IMG/VR virus record: IMGVR_UViG_3300025647_000188
Span: 1-29,250 of that record
From: a virus
Strand: one strand, 5' to 3'
Length of the DNA: 29,250 nucleotides
The position numbers and the translations under genes are program-made. The notes under the pieces are model-generated. The model was not told where the DNA came from, made no database searches, and saw only the letters and a list, made by a program, of their open reading frames with translations. Position 1 is the stretch's first letter. Each line of letters begins with the position of its first letter. Shown piece after piece: positions 5,470 through 18,400 of this stretch.

Positions 5470-7758
5470 TTAAAATTTTATATTATCGACATAAAAATCG
5501 TTATCGATGCCGTCATTCTCTTTTGTCTCTATGCCTTTAAGGGCAGAACTAGGCATTTGAGGGTTGGCCATTCGGTTAAATTGTTGATCAAAATCACGCA
5601 ACCCTGCGTCATCCGGTCTTTGCGGAACGGGTGGGTTAGCAGGAGATGTGTTTTGCCTCACCGGTGGGGCGCCTTCCTGTAATGTGGATTCGCTTCCCAT
5701 CATGGATTGTTGAGGCATACCTTGTTCAGGGAACGGGTTATTTGCTATCGGCGGCCCGTCGTAGTCTTTATACCCCGCACTCTTCAACAATTCGTCTGAT
5801 ACCGGCAACACGTTCTGGTTCATTATCGCTGTCGCGGCTGTCTGAGTAGCTGCGTACTGTGATTTAACATTAGTGTTAGCTGTTTCAGCGACAATCTTAT
5901 CAATATTAGCTTGCTCTCTAGCTGTTTGCATTTGATACAAGGCGGCTTTAGCTAAGTCTATCGCTGATTCTTTAGCCTGACTTTCCATTTTAAGCTGTAC
6001 TTCTTCTTCCTCTAACAGCACTTTGTTCACGTCAATTTCTAACGACTTAGCAATTTGCGTTAACAAGTAACGACGATTAACCAGTGGGGCGTCAAGCTGA
6101 TTAGATGAAATGTTCAGGAACTGCATCAGTTGCTGTGACCGAATTTCTTTTGCCATTAACGATGTGGTGCCAAGCACAACAATATCCATGTCGCCTTTGA
6201 TCTCGTCTTTATCGCTCCATTCCATTAACCAATCGAATACGCTTTGGATAAACGGTCTGATACAAAAATCTTCCAGGTTCTTGACCACCATTTTGATCGG
6301 CAGGGTAGAGGCACTCATCAACAGCGACATCCCCTTAGCCGTTTTATTGGCTTCGTTAGACGTGTCACCGTAGCTATAAGCAGGGATGGAGGACTCGTCG
6401 TCTGCATACCGCTTGAACATCTCAGACATCTGCATAAGCTGTCCTGTCGGTATGCTCGGCTGGAAGAATCGAACCGCTGGTACTCCCGGGTCTCCGTTAT
6501 CTCTTAAATAAATCATACCCGGCTCAATGCGTCTAGGGTCTTGTCCTTCCCTTAACATCGTGACGTTCACTTCAGCCATAGGGATAGCTGCCATAGCCAT
6601 GCCGTCTAACATGGCTCGAATAGACCCGTTCAGAGTTTGCTGACTGGATCGCATCATTCGAGCTGGGCCGATGCCCCAGAACTGATAAGGCGCTTTGAAG
6701 TAAGGGAAGAAGTGGTAGGGGAGTTGCTGCTTCTTCAAAGGCGATAATCTGGCGTATAAGGCCAGGCTGTCGCACACCCACACATTCGCCATATATGTCT
6801 CAGTCGGATCGATATCTTCGCTTGTGCAGTAAAGCTCAAGCAGCTTGCCTGACACTTCTCCCCAATATTCTAGAACATCATACCGGTCTGAGTTAGCCCC
6901 TGACGTTTCTGATATGTTAGCAATAGAGCGCCGTTCTGTCTCATGATAGACCGGCGTATGGTTTCCTCTGTCCGTTCTATCTAAGATACTTTTGATCTTC
7001 TTGGAGTCGAACCTGGAGTCTTCTCGCAATGCCGAGAATTGGCTACGAGTAAGAACGTGTCGTTCAAACACGCCAGAAACATCTTCACTACAAGTCGCGT
7101 AAGGGTCTGGGTAAACTTCGAAGATGGAAGGGGATGACATCACAGGAAAAGGCTTCTCCTCTATGGTGATATCCCAAGAGCCGTCTTCTAACCGGCCCCA
7201 TCTTGTTTCTGTTTTAACCGTAGGAGTCACGCCTTTGATAACACCTGTGCCTAAAATACACGCTTCAAGTATTGCTGATTTAACGTGCTCCTCGTAGTCT
7301 AGCTCAACTAAATGATCGTCAATCTCAGTCTCCATCCGCTCTGAACGCAGCTTCATATCATCCAGGTACTGTTGAAGCTCCTCCGTCTTAGGTTGGCCGA
7401 CTCCATCGAAAGGGACTGGGGTAGGTTCAATACCCCAATGCTTATCCTTCGACTGGAAGAGGATGTCCACTACACGACTGTAGGCCGACATGCACTTTGT
7501 TCGCGTAATACCGATATAGATGTCACTGTGAAACTTCGACAGCTTCTCTTTATCAGATTCATTCTGCTGGTTATATGCGCGTAAGTCTTTCAGCCATTCT
7601 TCTTCAATCAAGCGTCTGCTGGTCTGCCAGCTATCCCATCTTGAATAAAGTTCAGCCCCTAATTGGTCATCTTCGGAGCTTTTCTTCGCTTTTGCTTTCT
7701 CTATCTCCGCCTTAGTTTCTGGAGGAGTCAAGTCTAACTCTAGCACTAAATCTTTCAT
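5470..7758 (-). CDS. Portal protein (762 aa)
   Basis: This 762-residue protein fits the large portal proteins of podovirus-like phages. It would form the dodecameric vertex through which DNA is packaged by TerL and later ejected. The N-terminal quarter contains a 'SRWDSWQTSRRLIEEEWLKD' helix and a 'KFHSDIYIGITRTKCMSAYSR' block. The middle has 'YHFFPYFKAPYQFWGIGPAR' followed by a helix 'MMRSSQQTLNGSIRAMLDGM', a pattern I associate with the stem and crown of such portals. The C-terminal 150 residues are Gln/Pro/Asn-rich and probably disordered, with a coiled-coil stretch before them (AKAALYQMQTAREQANIDKI). The start ATG has AGGAA 8 nt upstream. It lies just downstream of the giant gene, with 24 nt between, so both are probably on one message. 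Identity rests on size, order and general pattern. Confidence 0.85.
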   Translation of the reverse strand: MKDLVLELDLTPPETKAEIEKAKAKKSSEDDQLGAELYSRWDSWQTSRRLIEEEWLKDLRAYNQQNESDKEKLSKFHSDIYIGITRTKCMSAYSRVVDILFQSKDKHWGIEPTPVPFDGVGQPKTEELQQYLDDMKLRSERMETEIDDHLVELDYEEHVKSAILEACILGTGVIKGVTPTVKTETRWGRLEDGSWDITIEEKPFPVMSSPSIFEVYPDPYATCSEDVSGVFERHVLTRSQFSALREDSRFDSKKIKSILDRTDRGNHTPVYHETERRSIANISETSGANSDRYDVLEYWGEVSGKLLELYCTSEDIDPTETYMANVWVCDSLALYARLSPLKKQQLPYHFFPYFKAPYQFWGIGPARMMRSSQQTLNGSIRAMLDGMAMAAIPMAEVNVTMLREGQDPRRIEPGMIYLRDNGDPGVPAVRFFQPSIPTGQLMQMSEMFKRYADDESSIPAYSYGDTSNEANKTAKGMSLLMSASTLPIKMVVKNLEDFCIRPFIQSVFDWLMEWSDKDEIKGDMDIVVLGTTSLMAKEIRSQQLMQFLNISSNQLDAPLVNRRYLLTQIAKSLEIDVNKVLLEEEEVQLKMESQAKESAIDLAKAALYQMQTAREQANIDKIVAETANTNVKSQYAATQTAATAIMNQNVLPVSDELLKSAGYKDYDGPPIANNPFPEQGMPQQSMMGSESTLQEGAPPVRQNTSPANPPVPQRPDDAGLRDFDQQFNRMANPQMPSSALKGIETKENDGIDNDFYVDNIKF

Positions 7759-7782
7759 TTATACTATTCCTAAGATGAGTGG

Positions 7783-9462
7783 CTATTGTAAATAGCGGTA
7801 TTTGTCTATCAAGGTCTGATACTTATCGTTCAGCCTTATGCCGTGATCCGTGTTTTTGTGCGAACTCTTTAAGGCTTTAACCGTCGCGTTTATGTCTTGC
7901 ATTGTGATAGGTACGTTTCTGGAACCTTCCCATTTAGCGTTGAAACCTTCTTTGATTTCTTCTTCCCAAATGCGGCGTAATTCTTCTGTGTTACCTTCTA
8001 TTTTTGCAATAGCCGCTTTTTGCCTTAAATAAGTACGGCGATCTGACAGTCGTCTCTGCAATGTCATCAACGTGTTGCTTTGTGCGTACCGGTCTGCTAA
8101 GTCAAAAGGCTGAAGCCCTAATGCTTTTATCAACGCTTCAAAGGCGTCAATCTCCTCGACTAAATCACCTTTCAGTGTCTTAGCGTCGTCAGCCGCATAT
8201 CGAATCCCTTTCATCGGATCGCCTATGAACTTAGGAGCCATTTTTTCTAGGCCACGCCAGGTTGACCAATCGTGAGGCTCTTTCATCATCTCATGGCCCG
8301 CTAAAATGTTGCCTAGAACGCCTCCGAACACTGGGCCTGCCATGTATTTCAGATATTTCAGGTGGGCGTCTTTACCCTCAGCATCCGGGTCGTCGTCCCT
8401 GATCCACAAGTCTGACTGTGACATTCTCGAATGAAGGTCGCCCTGGAAGAGCGTTAAAGCGCCTCCCAAACCTCTCACTAAGAACTTAGTCGGAGTCTCG
8501 CCTATGAACTCAGTTGACTGCTTTCTGAGATAAGCATCTAAGTCAAAAGGTTCGTCGTCATCGTCTAATCCCATCTCAAGAACCGCAGATAGCGCAGACA
8601 ATCCGAAGATGCCTAAAGGCATTCCAGCCGTTCCTGCAAAAGCAAACTGCGCTATCAACATATTGCGTAGCTGCGCTTTCGCCATATCGATCTCGCCTTT
8701 ACTTAAGCGTTTCTGCTTAGGCAGTATTGCGTTAACCCATTCCGGTCTGTTTGACGGCTCATCGGCATACGAGTTAAAAGCCTTAAGCATCGTGTTGTAG
8801 TACAGGAAGGTAATCATCTGCGGGTACTGCTTAAATTGCGTGATCACCCTGGCTACATCACCCCTAAAAGCTCTCGGTCTGTTCGTCGAGTTATAATCCC
8901 CGTGCGTTGCGTATGTTGCTTCAATAGCGTAGTCAATAGCTTGTCGGGTGATCTGCCTGTCAGACAGTTTGTTCTTATGCTGATTTTCCTTCAGCATATC
9001 CCGTTTCAACCTGAAAGCAGCCATCGCTGTGACTTCACGGTTAGATCGTTCTGCAAACTGGAACATGTGCCCCATAACGGAGTTCATCACACCTCTGAAC
9101 CCGGTGTATTCCTCTACACCTCTATCACCTGCGCCCATCATATCATGCGTTAGTGTTCTGGACAATAACCCTAAATCGAAGAACTCTTTAAATGCCGCTT
9201 TCTCATCACTGTTCTTCAGCGATTTTTCTATAGATATCTCTCCGTAGGCGTTACGCTCCCCTTTAATAAATTCAAGATACGCTTGCTTGAACGCCTTTGT
9301 CGTTCTGCCCATCCCGAACTCTGCTGACATATATGGGATTGACACCGAGGGAACCTGCATAGAGTTCATGAACGCCGCCGCAGGTGATGCGCCTAAGAAC
9401 CAAGAAAAACCGATTGAGTTAACCAGTTGGGTGATAGGGTGGACATTGGAGTTCATAATGTT
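7783..9462 (-). other. Giant protein: C-terminal LPD38-like module (residues about 4985-5543)
   Basis: The C-terminal 560 residues are helical and semi-hydrophobic. They contain segments such as ITQLVNSIGFSWFLGASP and AQFAFAGTAGMPLGIFGLSA, the latter followed by an acidic DDDDEP stretch. The region resembles the C-terminal LPD38-type domain that I know from phage polyvalent proteins. These segments could be membrane-active during ejection, but they are short of clear transmembrane helices. Confidence 0.55.
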
Positions 9463-12400
9463 CGCGTAGAAGTCTTTCAACTCCTGAACGATGTTCTCCG
9501 CATGTTCAAAATCGCCATCTTCACCGGATTTGATGTGTTTTGCGATAGCAATCTGTTTGTTAATCGTTTTAAGTATCGAGGCTATGTCGAGAAAGTCGTA
9601 AGCGTTTTCTTTCATGACGGCATACTTGCGCATAATTTGATACTTTCTAAGCGTATCGCCTTCAGCATAGTCCTTCATTCTATCGATATCTTCAACAGTC
9701 CACTCGAACTCTTCTAGCTCCATTATGGCTTGTTGCGTCAGTTCTGCCTCTTTCATCTTGTCTATAGACTCTGACATTTTTGCCGCTTTTTCCATATCGC
9801 TAATCAGACTGCGAATAGTTTTACCGTGTATGAGGCGAGCGTTTTGTCTTGCCTCACGAACTGACTTATGCGCAAACGCTCTGAAAATATCGTCCTGATA
9901 ACCTAATCGGTTTTTACGATGGATGTAGCTTTTACGAGAGGATAGGGCAGGGAGTGTTTCTAAAAACTTTTGGTAGATCGCATCTTTTAACTGAGTTGCT
10001 TCTTCGCTTTGCGACACCCCATCAATGATTTTGTTTACACTATCGATGAATCTAGGATCAACGCCCTCCATAGCCGGGATGCGCTCTCCGTTCATACCTA
10101 AGCTATACCCTCCTTCTTGCAGGTTCAGCCTGGCAATCTCGTCTCTTGCATCCTCTTTAGTATCGAACGTCATGAACACCGGCTCACCGCTTGAGTCTTT
10201 ATAGTGCAACCAAAAGTCTCCGAAACGGGTAAGAGGGAAGTAATCCCCGCTTAACCGGTTTTCTACCTCAAACGTAATAATAAATTTTTCGGTTATGCTT
10301 TTACTCAAAAGACCTGCCCTGGCATCTTCTTCTATCCGATCTTTAATAGCATTATTGCGTTCTTCATCACGTTCTTTGTAAAAGTCACGCATATCTCTAT
10401 ACAGCTTGCGCCCCTCGTCAGATAGCTCTTCTTTAAATCGCTTCCGAAGCTGACTTGTTATCCTGAACCTTTCTTTATCATTTTTTCCGGTTTCTTCAAA
10501 CTCAACTTCTGGGTCTGCGCTGACCTGACTGAATGTCGCTAAATGCGCGATATCCGCTAAGGAATCCCGTTCCGCTTTAGGCAGATTTTTCCCTCGCTCA
10601 TAAATTAAACTGGCTTTATGAATTATCGATTGCTCTTTCGCATCAAGCTTGTCTTTTGCCCTTTGAACCTCTCTAGGTATGCCTTTGAAAAGATCGTTAC
10701 CTATCTCAGTTATCTGGCGTAGCGATAATACAGCTAACTGGGCTTTACGCTTCGCTTTAGAAAGATTACGCCATGCGCTTTTAACGGCGTCAGTAATGCC
10801 TTCATACTTGCGGTTACGTCGCTCTGACTCTAGGTCAGGCGTATTGTCGTCGGCTACCGAGAACATGATGTCACTGGCATTATCTTGCCCAGTAGGTGCC
10901 ATTATAACGCCTAGCGCATCGAAGTTTATGCCCGGAGCAAGACCTTCTTCCCTAAGCATATCTCTCAGATGATCTAAAGGGAAATAGGCCCGTCTTTGCT
11001 CTGGAGTCATATCCATGCGCTTCTGCACCAATCTGGCTTCTGCCTCTCCGGCAAGCATTTTGTACTTCTCCATGCGCATGTCTGCTTCTGACATTTTACT
11101 TATTGCTATGGCGTACTTGTCCAACTCCTTCTTGGCTTGAGCTATTTGCTTTTTGATTTCAGGGTCAGTTTCTGCGCGATACTCTCTCACCAGTTGAGGG
11201 ATCAACTCTTGCTTGATGCTGTTATACAGTCTGCTCTTCTCTTTAGCGAGTTGCTCTTCATCAAACATAAAAGGGTTTCCTCCAATAGCGAACCCTTCTC
11301 TGTGTTGAATAGCGTGTTGCCCTTCGTGCAAAAGAAGTTCTCTTAACTTTTCTTCGGTGTCAGCAATAACTTCTATGCTTTCATCTCTGCCAAAGTAATA
11401 GTCGTTGCCTTTTTCTTTAGGAGAGTAGCTCCCTTTTTCCACTGACTCGCTGTCAACTTTGGTAATAGCTTCCATTCCTTTCATGTCTGGGTAATGTTTT
11501 TCCCATCCTTTATGGCTGATCGTATTACCTAACGATCTATAACTGGTTTCTGTTCCATCAATAACACCCATCTTTATGCTTGAAGCATCATCAATTTCAT
11601 AGCGCCACTTATTGTCCCACGGTGCTTTGAAAAAGCCTGTTTCGTCCCATATCTCTCTAGGCGTTTTGCCGTCAGCTTCCATCGCTTTAGCTTTTGCTAA
11701 AGCTTCTTTGTTATAAACTTTTGACTTCTCGCCTGCGAATGAATATTTAATACCGTCACCATCATACTGGCTCTCAGGGAACGGGTTTTTCTCGCTGTAG
11801 GATACTAAGCGTGGGCTAGATACTTTAATTCGTTTATTTGAGTCCTGTGCGGTTAGCGTTTTTGGCGCTTTATCAACGCTGCTAATTCTATCCGCTTTAG
11901 GCAGTCTTAGAATAACAGGTATCTCTTTTATACCTGCTCGTTCGGCCATAACCGCTCTTGCTCTGCCTTCATGATCTTGGACTTTTCCACTGGCATCTAT
12001 ATCTAAGGTAGGCAACCAGTCTGACGTAAACTTCTCAGCATCAAACATGCCGTATTCGTCTGCTCGTTCTTCGGCTTGCCCCATACTATCACTGGCAAGT
12101 TCTAAGAACTCATCGGGCGACATACTGACAACAATGCCTCTTGTTTTGTCGTCATTGTTGTAGTACAGGTTGCTTATCTCTTTACGCCATTGGGCGTCTG
12201 AGATATAAATCTGGTTTCGTTTTGCGAATGAATACCGAACATCTTTCTTTTTCAGATTGAACCGCTCTGACAAAGGAATTATGTTACCATCATTGTCGTA
12301 TGTTACTGGATCGGTCAGCTTATAGCTTGTGTGGTTAAACTGAGGGTCATAGCCTAATTTGTCAAGATTAAGCTTATCTCCTTTTTCCCATAGCTGTCGC

Positions 12401-15400
12401 GGAACTTCGAGTTCGTCTAACTTTGAGTTAACTTCTTTCTGTGTAAGAATCCTGTTTATTTTTACTGACCCGGAGATATACCATTTGCCTAAATCAGGTC
12501 TGTCTTGAAACAGAGGATTGGTCGCATACTCATAGTAGCCTCCTTCTGGAATGAATCTTAGCCCTGACTTGGTTTTATTTATGCTTCCGTCTTTATTCCT
12601 CTCGGCTGTGTCTTTATATTCCTGCTCATAGTTATAATCCGCATCCATCTCTACTTCAGCTAACACTGTGTTTTCAAGATGGACATTAGGGTACGGGTAG
12701 TTATCTGGAACGTCTTTAAGTAGTTTTTTACCTTTGTGTACTACTTTAGTTCCGCTTTGAGGAAAAAACGGAAGCTCGCCTCCGTGCCATCCTGGTCGGT
12801 ACGCAACTACTTTTATGCTCTTAGCGGTGGGTGATTTAATATACCCGCGCCTTAACAACTCACTACGAACGTCGTCATTCGGTATAGCTACAGATATTCC
12901 TGTATCCGCTGGTATATACTCTCTCCCATTATCCGCTGTGAAATGGTAGCCACCTTCTGTTGCATCTATCCATACCCCAACGGGTAGCTCATCTTTCGCG
13001 CCTACAAACATAGGGTAAAGTTTGCCGTCCTTCATCCTAAATGTTTTATACACGGTAACCGTTTTCTTTGGCGCTTTCTTTCTACGAACTCTGAATCCTG
13101 TTGTATCTGTCACACCGAATATAGGCGCTCCTGATTGTACTGCGGCGTCGTCAACAAGTCTCTGAACTTCTTCCATGTCGCCTTTATTAAGAGCGTCAAA
13201 GTAGGCTTTGTCGATGTCGTTCTGCTCTTTACTCGCCAATAAGTTACCACTGTCCTTGTAGTCTGGGTCAAATGCTGCATGTATAGAGCGCACTTGGTTA
13301 GAGTCAAAAACAATAAATTCTGTTGTTTCTTCCCCTCTAAGATCGTCGCTCCAGGTGAACTCTATGGACTGGTACCCGCTGTTAAGCAGACGTTTTCTCT
13401 GTGTGTAGTCAATTCTTTCAGGAAAACCTACTTTATCAGGCCGCACCATTGTAGAAGTTCCGTCGAAATTCTTCTGCCTATAAGGCATCGGCAATGAGAG
13501 CTTATCTGGTTTAACCATCTCCTCAATCTTGTCGAATTTCTCTTTGTTTCTTACCGCGTCCACAACAAAGGTTTTTCCTTTTTTAAGAAATACCGGCATT
13601 ATGTTAGGGTTGGAATATTCGCCTACTTTATTTGCACCTACTCCTGTTTGTATTTTATTCGGGTCATCTGCAAACCATATTGCAGGGCCACTTGTCAGCC
13701 CAGCTATTCCTGCTTTTTGAGCTGCTATTGACCCTGATAGAAATGTCTTCAGTTTATAGAATGAATCAGTTTGTTTACCTCCTGGCTTTAACTCTTTCAA
13801 GTCCTTGTTAGTTAGATGGTAATACGTTTTATCAACATCAAACCCCATGTCTCTGGCTCTCTGCATTCTTGCTTCTTTAGACATGTCAAGCCCTTTAGCG
13901 ATTGCTCTAAGCCATTCTTCTGCTTCACCTTTGCTATCGCCTTCGTATCCTTTTTCTCTGGCTCTTTTGATGGTTGCGTCATTTGATCCAACTTCGTCGA
14001 ACATCAACGCCGTAGGTGCGCTTCTTAATGCTTTAGACGCCATGTAAACAACATCGTCCGCTGTCAGGCTGTTTGCCCACTTAATCATTGACGCTTTTTG
14101 AGTAGCCGGTAATGTCGAGGAAAGCTTACGCAGTTGTACTCTAAGCCATGCGATCAAACGCTTCGCTAAAGGCATTTGAGGGTTCTTCTCAACGTAATAG
14201 GCCAGCGCTTCTTCGTTTCGATGCGCTTCTTTCGTCCCTTTTGGTACCCGGTTAATCGCTTCTTGTACTGCTTTGTTCGTCTTGCCTAACGCAATGAAGT
14301 CGTCGATTATCTTTCTGAACACTTTATCACTGCGGCCAAGCTTCATAGCATGAACGCCGATTTCGTGCATCATCAATCCTTCCAAGTCCTTTTTAGTCAT
14401 GTTACGGGACAGGTTGTCATGCACGATATAAGTGGTGTCGGTACGCGGGTCAAAGAACCCCTGAATGCGTCCTTCCTTAGAGTATTTAGGCTCTGCTTTC
14501 TGACTGCCTTTGACGATCTTCATCGCGGCATCTTTGCTGATCAGCTTAAACTTGCCGGTTGCAAACAGACCGTCTGTCCATGCACGCCCAAATATTTTGT
14601 TTAATGTAGAGCGCAGGCTCCCAGCAGAGTGGGGCGCTTTGATGGGTTTGGGTTGGTTTTTGCTGAAAAACAGGTCAGAGAACGTATTGATCGCCTCTGC
14701 TCTTGATTTTATATCCCCGTTATCATAACGCCTGACTTCTTTTATTCCTGCTTTCTTAAGGGATTCAACAACCGCATCGTACTCTTTGCCTGAAGGTACT
14801 ACAGCTCCACTGAACTCAGAAAGAGTTACAGCTCTGTTGATTTTGGCCTCAAAATACTCGGTAGGTGCGTTTTTAAGTTCAGTAAAGAACCTTGCCAGTT
14901 CTGTTTTAATATCATCAGGTAGGGTAGTTTCATACTCTCTTTCGGCATAAGCGATACCTTTTTCTGCTGCTATCGCTATAAAGTCTCTGCCAGGAGAAGA
15001 GTATCCGTCTATTGCATTGTCTATGTCTGATTCTATTTTGTAATGTAGCTCCGTAAATGCTTCCGCAAAACCGTCCATTTCCTCAGACGTAACTAATCTT
15101 CCCCGATCTTTCTGTATGTCTGTTATTTTCTTGAACTGCTTGGCTAACGCAGCTCTGACTCTAGCCGTTGTCGAAATGCTTCCCTCGTTATTTTTTACAC
15201 TCGACTTTTTCATCAGTCGAACGACGTTGGCTAACGTATGTGGGATATACTTGCGTCTTCCGCCTGGAGTGTATCCGTTAAAAATCGTTTCGTTTTTAAT
15301 TAAATTTCCGTATTTTTGGCTGACCCATTCTGGAAACCCTTCCTCGTTTTCTACAGCATCTCTTATCGCTCTGGACGTTTTAAAAGCATCGACATTATCT

Positions 15401-18400
15401 GTTTCGCCAACAGGGTTGTTAATCTCTTTTACTGCTGTTGCTGCATCTAAGACAATCCCGCTTTTAAGCAAATTGCCTTCTTCTGCGTTGTTGATCAAAT
15501 TTAAAATTCGTTCTGCCTTAGTCTTAAATAGGCCGCCTTTAGCTCGTTTTGCTTCTAATTCTGCTATCTTTGCATCAATAGCCGCTTTGATGAACCCGTT
15601 ATCTCTGGTTAATTCTTCCAGGGTTAACTTGCTGTTCTCATAGCTCTTTAAACTGCCTTTCAGCTCCCCTTGTTTGGTAACATAAGCCCCGTATCTTTGG
15701 TATAAAGGCTCTTGCTTCTCCATAACTGGGTCTACAACAATTCCTTTCTCTTTAAGGAAGTTGTACATCAAGGCCGTGTTGCTTTCTAAGTACGCAAGCC
15801 CGTCGTCTGCTATTCTTTCCTCGTATGCAGTTGCAGAGATTCCAGACTCTGCTTCGGCTTTAGCTATGTCTTTTTGCAGACCTTCAAACGCTTTTTGGTC
15901 GATCTCGTAGGTTATTTTCGGGTATCTTGATGAATAGATGTCGGCATCAAAGAACTTGTTTTCTCTATTAGGTGCAAACTGTTCTTTGCTACCCAGTAGT
16001 GTTATTTCTCCGAAGCCGCTCAGTGGGTTGTCTTTGTTGACTACCGCTAAGGAAGGGACGGGTATGCCGCCTAGTTTGAGAACATTCCTAAGATTATTAG
16101 CAGTCAGGTTGTGGACTATCGCTAAGTTCCTTATGTCTTTATCCAGTGACTTACTGAACTTATAGTCTAAATCTTCAAACCCTGTGCTGTCGTTTAACTC
16201 CGTTTCCGGGTTACTGACAATATCAACATTTTTAGCCTCAAGAACAACAATTTGCTCTTGACCTACAAGGTTGATAGCGTCATAGCCGCGCTTGATAAGC
16301 TCTTTTCTTACTTGCTTTATTTGCTCTAAAGGTTTTCTGGACAGAGCATCAAACTGGTCAATAGAAAGGTTGTACAGTTTAAGTGCTTTAGCGTAAGCTG
16401 TGTGTCTGTTGTATCCGTATTTATCTGATCCACCCCAATCCTCAAACGTCATGTAATGACCTAACCACGCGGCGTTAGTCGAGGTATTGTTACCTAAATA
16501 CTTATCGGACGCTTCACTATGTATTCCATTAGAGTAATGGAACAGCTTATGCTGTTTGCCCTTTAGCTTGAAGACTTCTGCTTCGGTGAATCGTCCGTAG
16601 GTTGGCTCCACTGGTCGCGCATTATCTGCCTTGTCAGGTCTCTTACCCTGTCCTTCGTTGCCTGATCTGGCTCCGGTTGTTCCCCCATCAGTCTCGCGTC
16701 CCTGATCACCAGGTCTCCGAGTTTGAAAATAGGCGAGGTATGTTTCATTGTCGATCTCCTCTTCGTTTATCTCGATTCCGTAGTTGGGTATATTATCGCT
16801 GTTTTCGTCATCGGCTACTGAGAACTTGATCTCAGAATCTGTATTCTCAGCCGCATTAGGGTTGAAAAAGTCACTTTGACCTAGTGCTTCATAAAAGCTT
16901 TCTCTGTCTTCTGCTTTTTCAAATACAAAACTTTTAGTGAACTTTGAGTAGTACCCGTTATTCTCCTTAACTATCTTACTAACATCTTTATAGCTATCGC
17001 CTAAGAATTTTTTAGGCTTAACTGTAAATAGGTCTTTTTTTGTTTTTGTATGCTTGGTGTCGATTGACTCAAACAGCTCTTCTATTTTTTCTCTAATATC
17101 AGCTTCTTTTATAATACGAGGGTTAACGCTGATATTTTCTATCCGATCAAACAGTTTGTTTATGTCTGTTTCGCCAGAATAATCTCTTTCTTGCACTTGA
17201 ATAGATTGCGCATCTTCTGGAGCCATTTTGTCAACCACAACAATGCGTGTCTTAACTTTAGTCCCGGCGCGTTCAAATGTCACAGTAGGCAGGCTGATAT
17301 TGGCTATCAACTGGGCTTCTTCTGTGTCCTTATTGTCGTACATCCATTGGTTAAAACGCTTATCGGCTGCCGGGCCTTCTGGAATTAATGCCACAATGCG
17401 ACCGTTCATACGCAAGTGCTTGAACGCTTTGTCTAAATGCTCGATAGCTGTTTTACCGCCTACACCAAACGGTGGGTTCATGACAATAGCGTCGTACTTA
17501 TTGATGATGTTTAATTCTTCAAAAGTTTGGCGCTTAACTTCGCTGTCAAAATTCAAAGCTAATCGTGAGCTTAACTCTCCGCTTGGCTCAATCGCTGTCC
17601 TTTTTGCATCTTCTCTAAACCAGCGTGCTATGGCCCCGTGACCCGCACTTGGCTCAAGCATAGACTCTCCCGGTCTGGCATCAGCTATTTTAGCCATGAT
17701 GTATCCGACGGGTTCAGGTGTCGCAAAGTAGTCTGTCCCTTCAGCCGATTTATTGCGTGACGTTCTTTTTCCCTGCCCATAGTACAGCGTTTTAGCTCGA
17801 TCAAACTCTGTTATGGAGTCGATCAGCGATTTGTCAGACTCTTTTCCGCCTTTACCTTCGCCTTCATGCCCGGCAGGGTAGGTGTCACTTTCTTGGAAAG
17901 CATTGATAAACGCATCTTTTAGCGCTCTTGCGCCTTCTCCTACAGCCAGGTTTTCTGCGTTAGACGCTCTGTGTGCTATTGTGTTGGCGAAAGCCCATCG
18001 CTCCCAGTTTGTCCCTGTGTTCATGTACCGAAACATGGCATCTGACGCTTGTCCTACCCGGTAAATTCTTCCTTCTTGTTGTATAGCGGTAGCAGGTTGC
18101 GTAGGGAGGCCGATGTTGATCAAAACCCTTTGGTGCTTGCCTGTTGTATCGTGGAAAGATACGCCTTCTTTCGCACTGGCTGACTGCACCAATACCAGGT
18201 TTTTTCCTGAATCATCTTTGTTAAATTGATCTTGAATATCTATTCTATCTTTGTCGCTAACACTTCCGTTATAGATCATTACGTCGTTACCGAACGCTTT
18301 TTTCAAAGCATCGATAGGTGAGCTTAATCTGGCAAAACTATTGATTATGTCAGAAAACTCTTGCTCAAATTCCGCTATCTGATCGTTTAACTCGGTGTTT

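Noticed and set aside
13110-13313. 67-codon +1-frame ORF inside the giant gene
   Set aside because: The main frame here is a conserved ART-like domain, the product has poor composition and no clear ribosome site is present.
15116-15643. Plus-strand 175-codon frame antisense to the giant gene
   Set aside because: It looks hydrophobic only as the complement of Lys/Glu/Asn-rich helices, with no motif or start signal.
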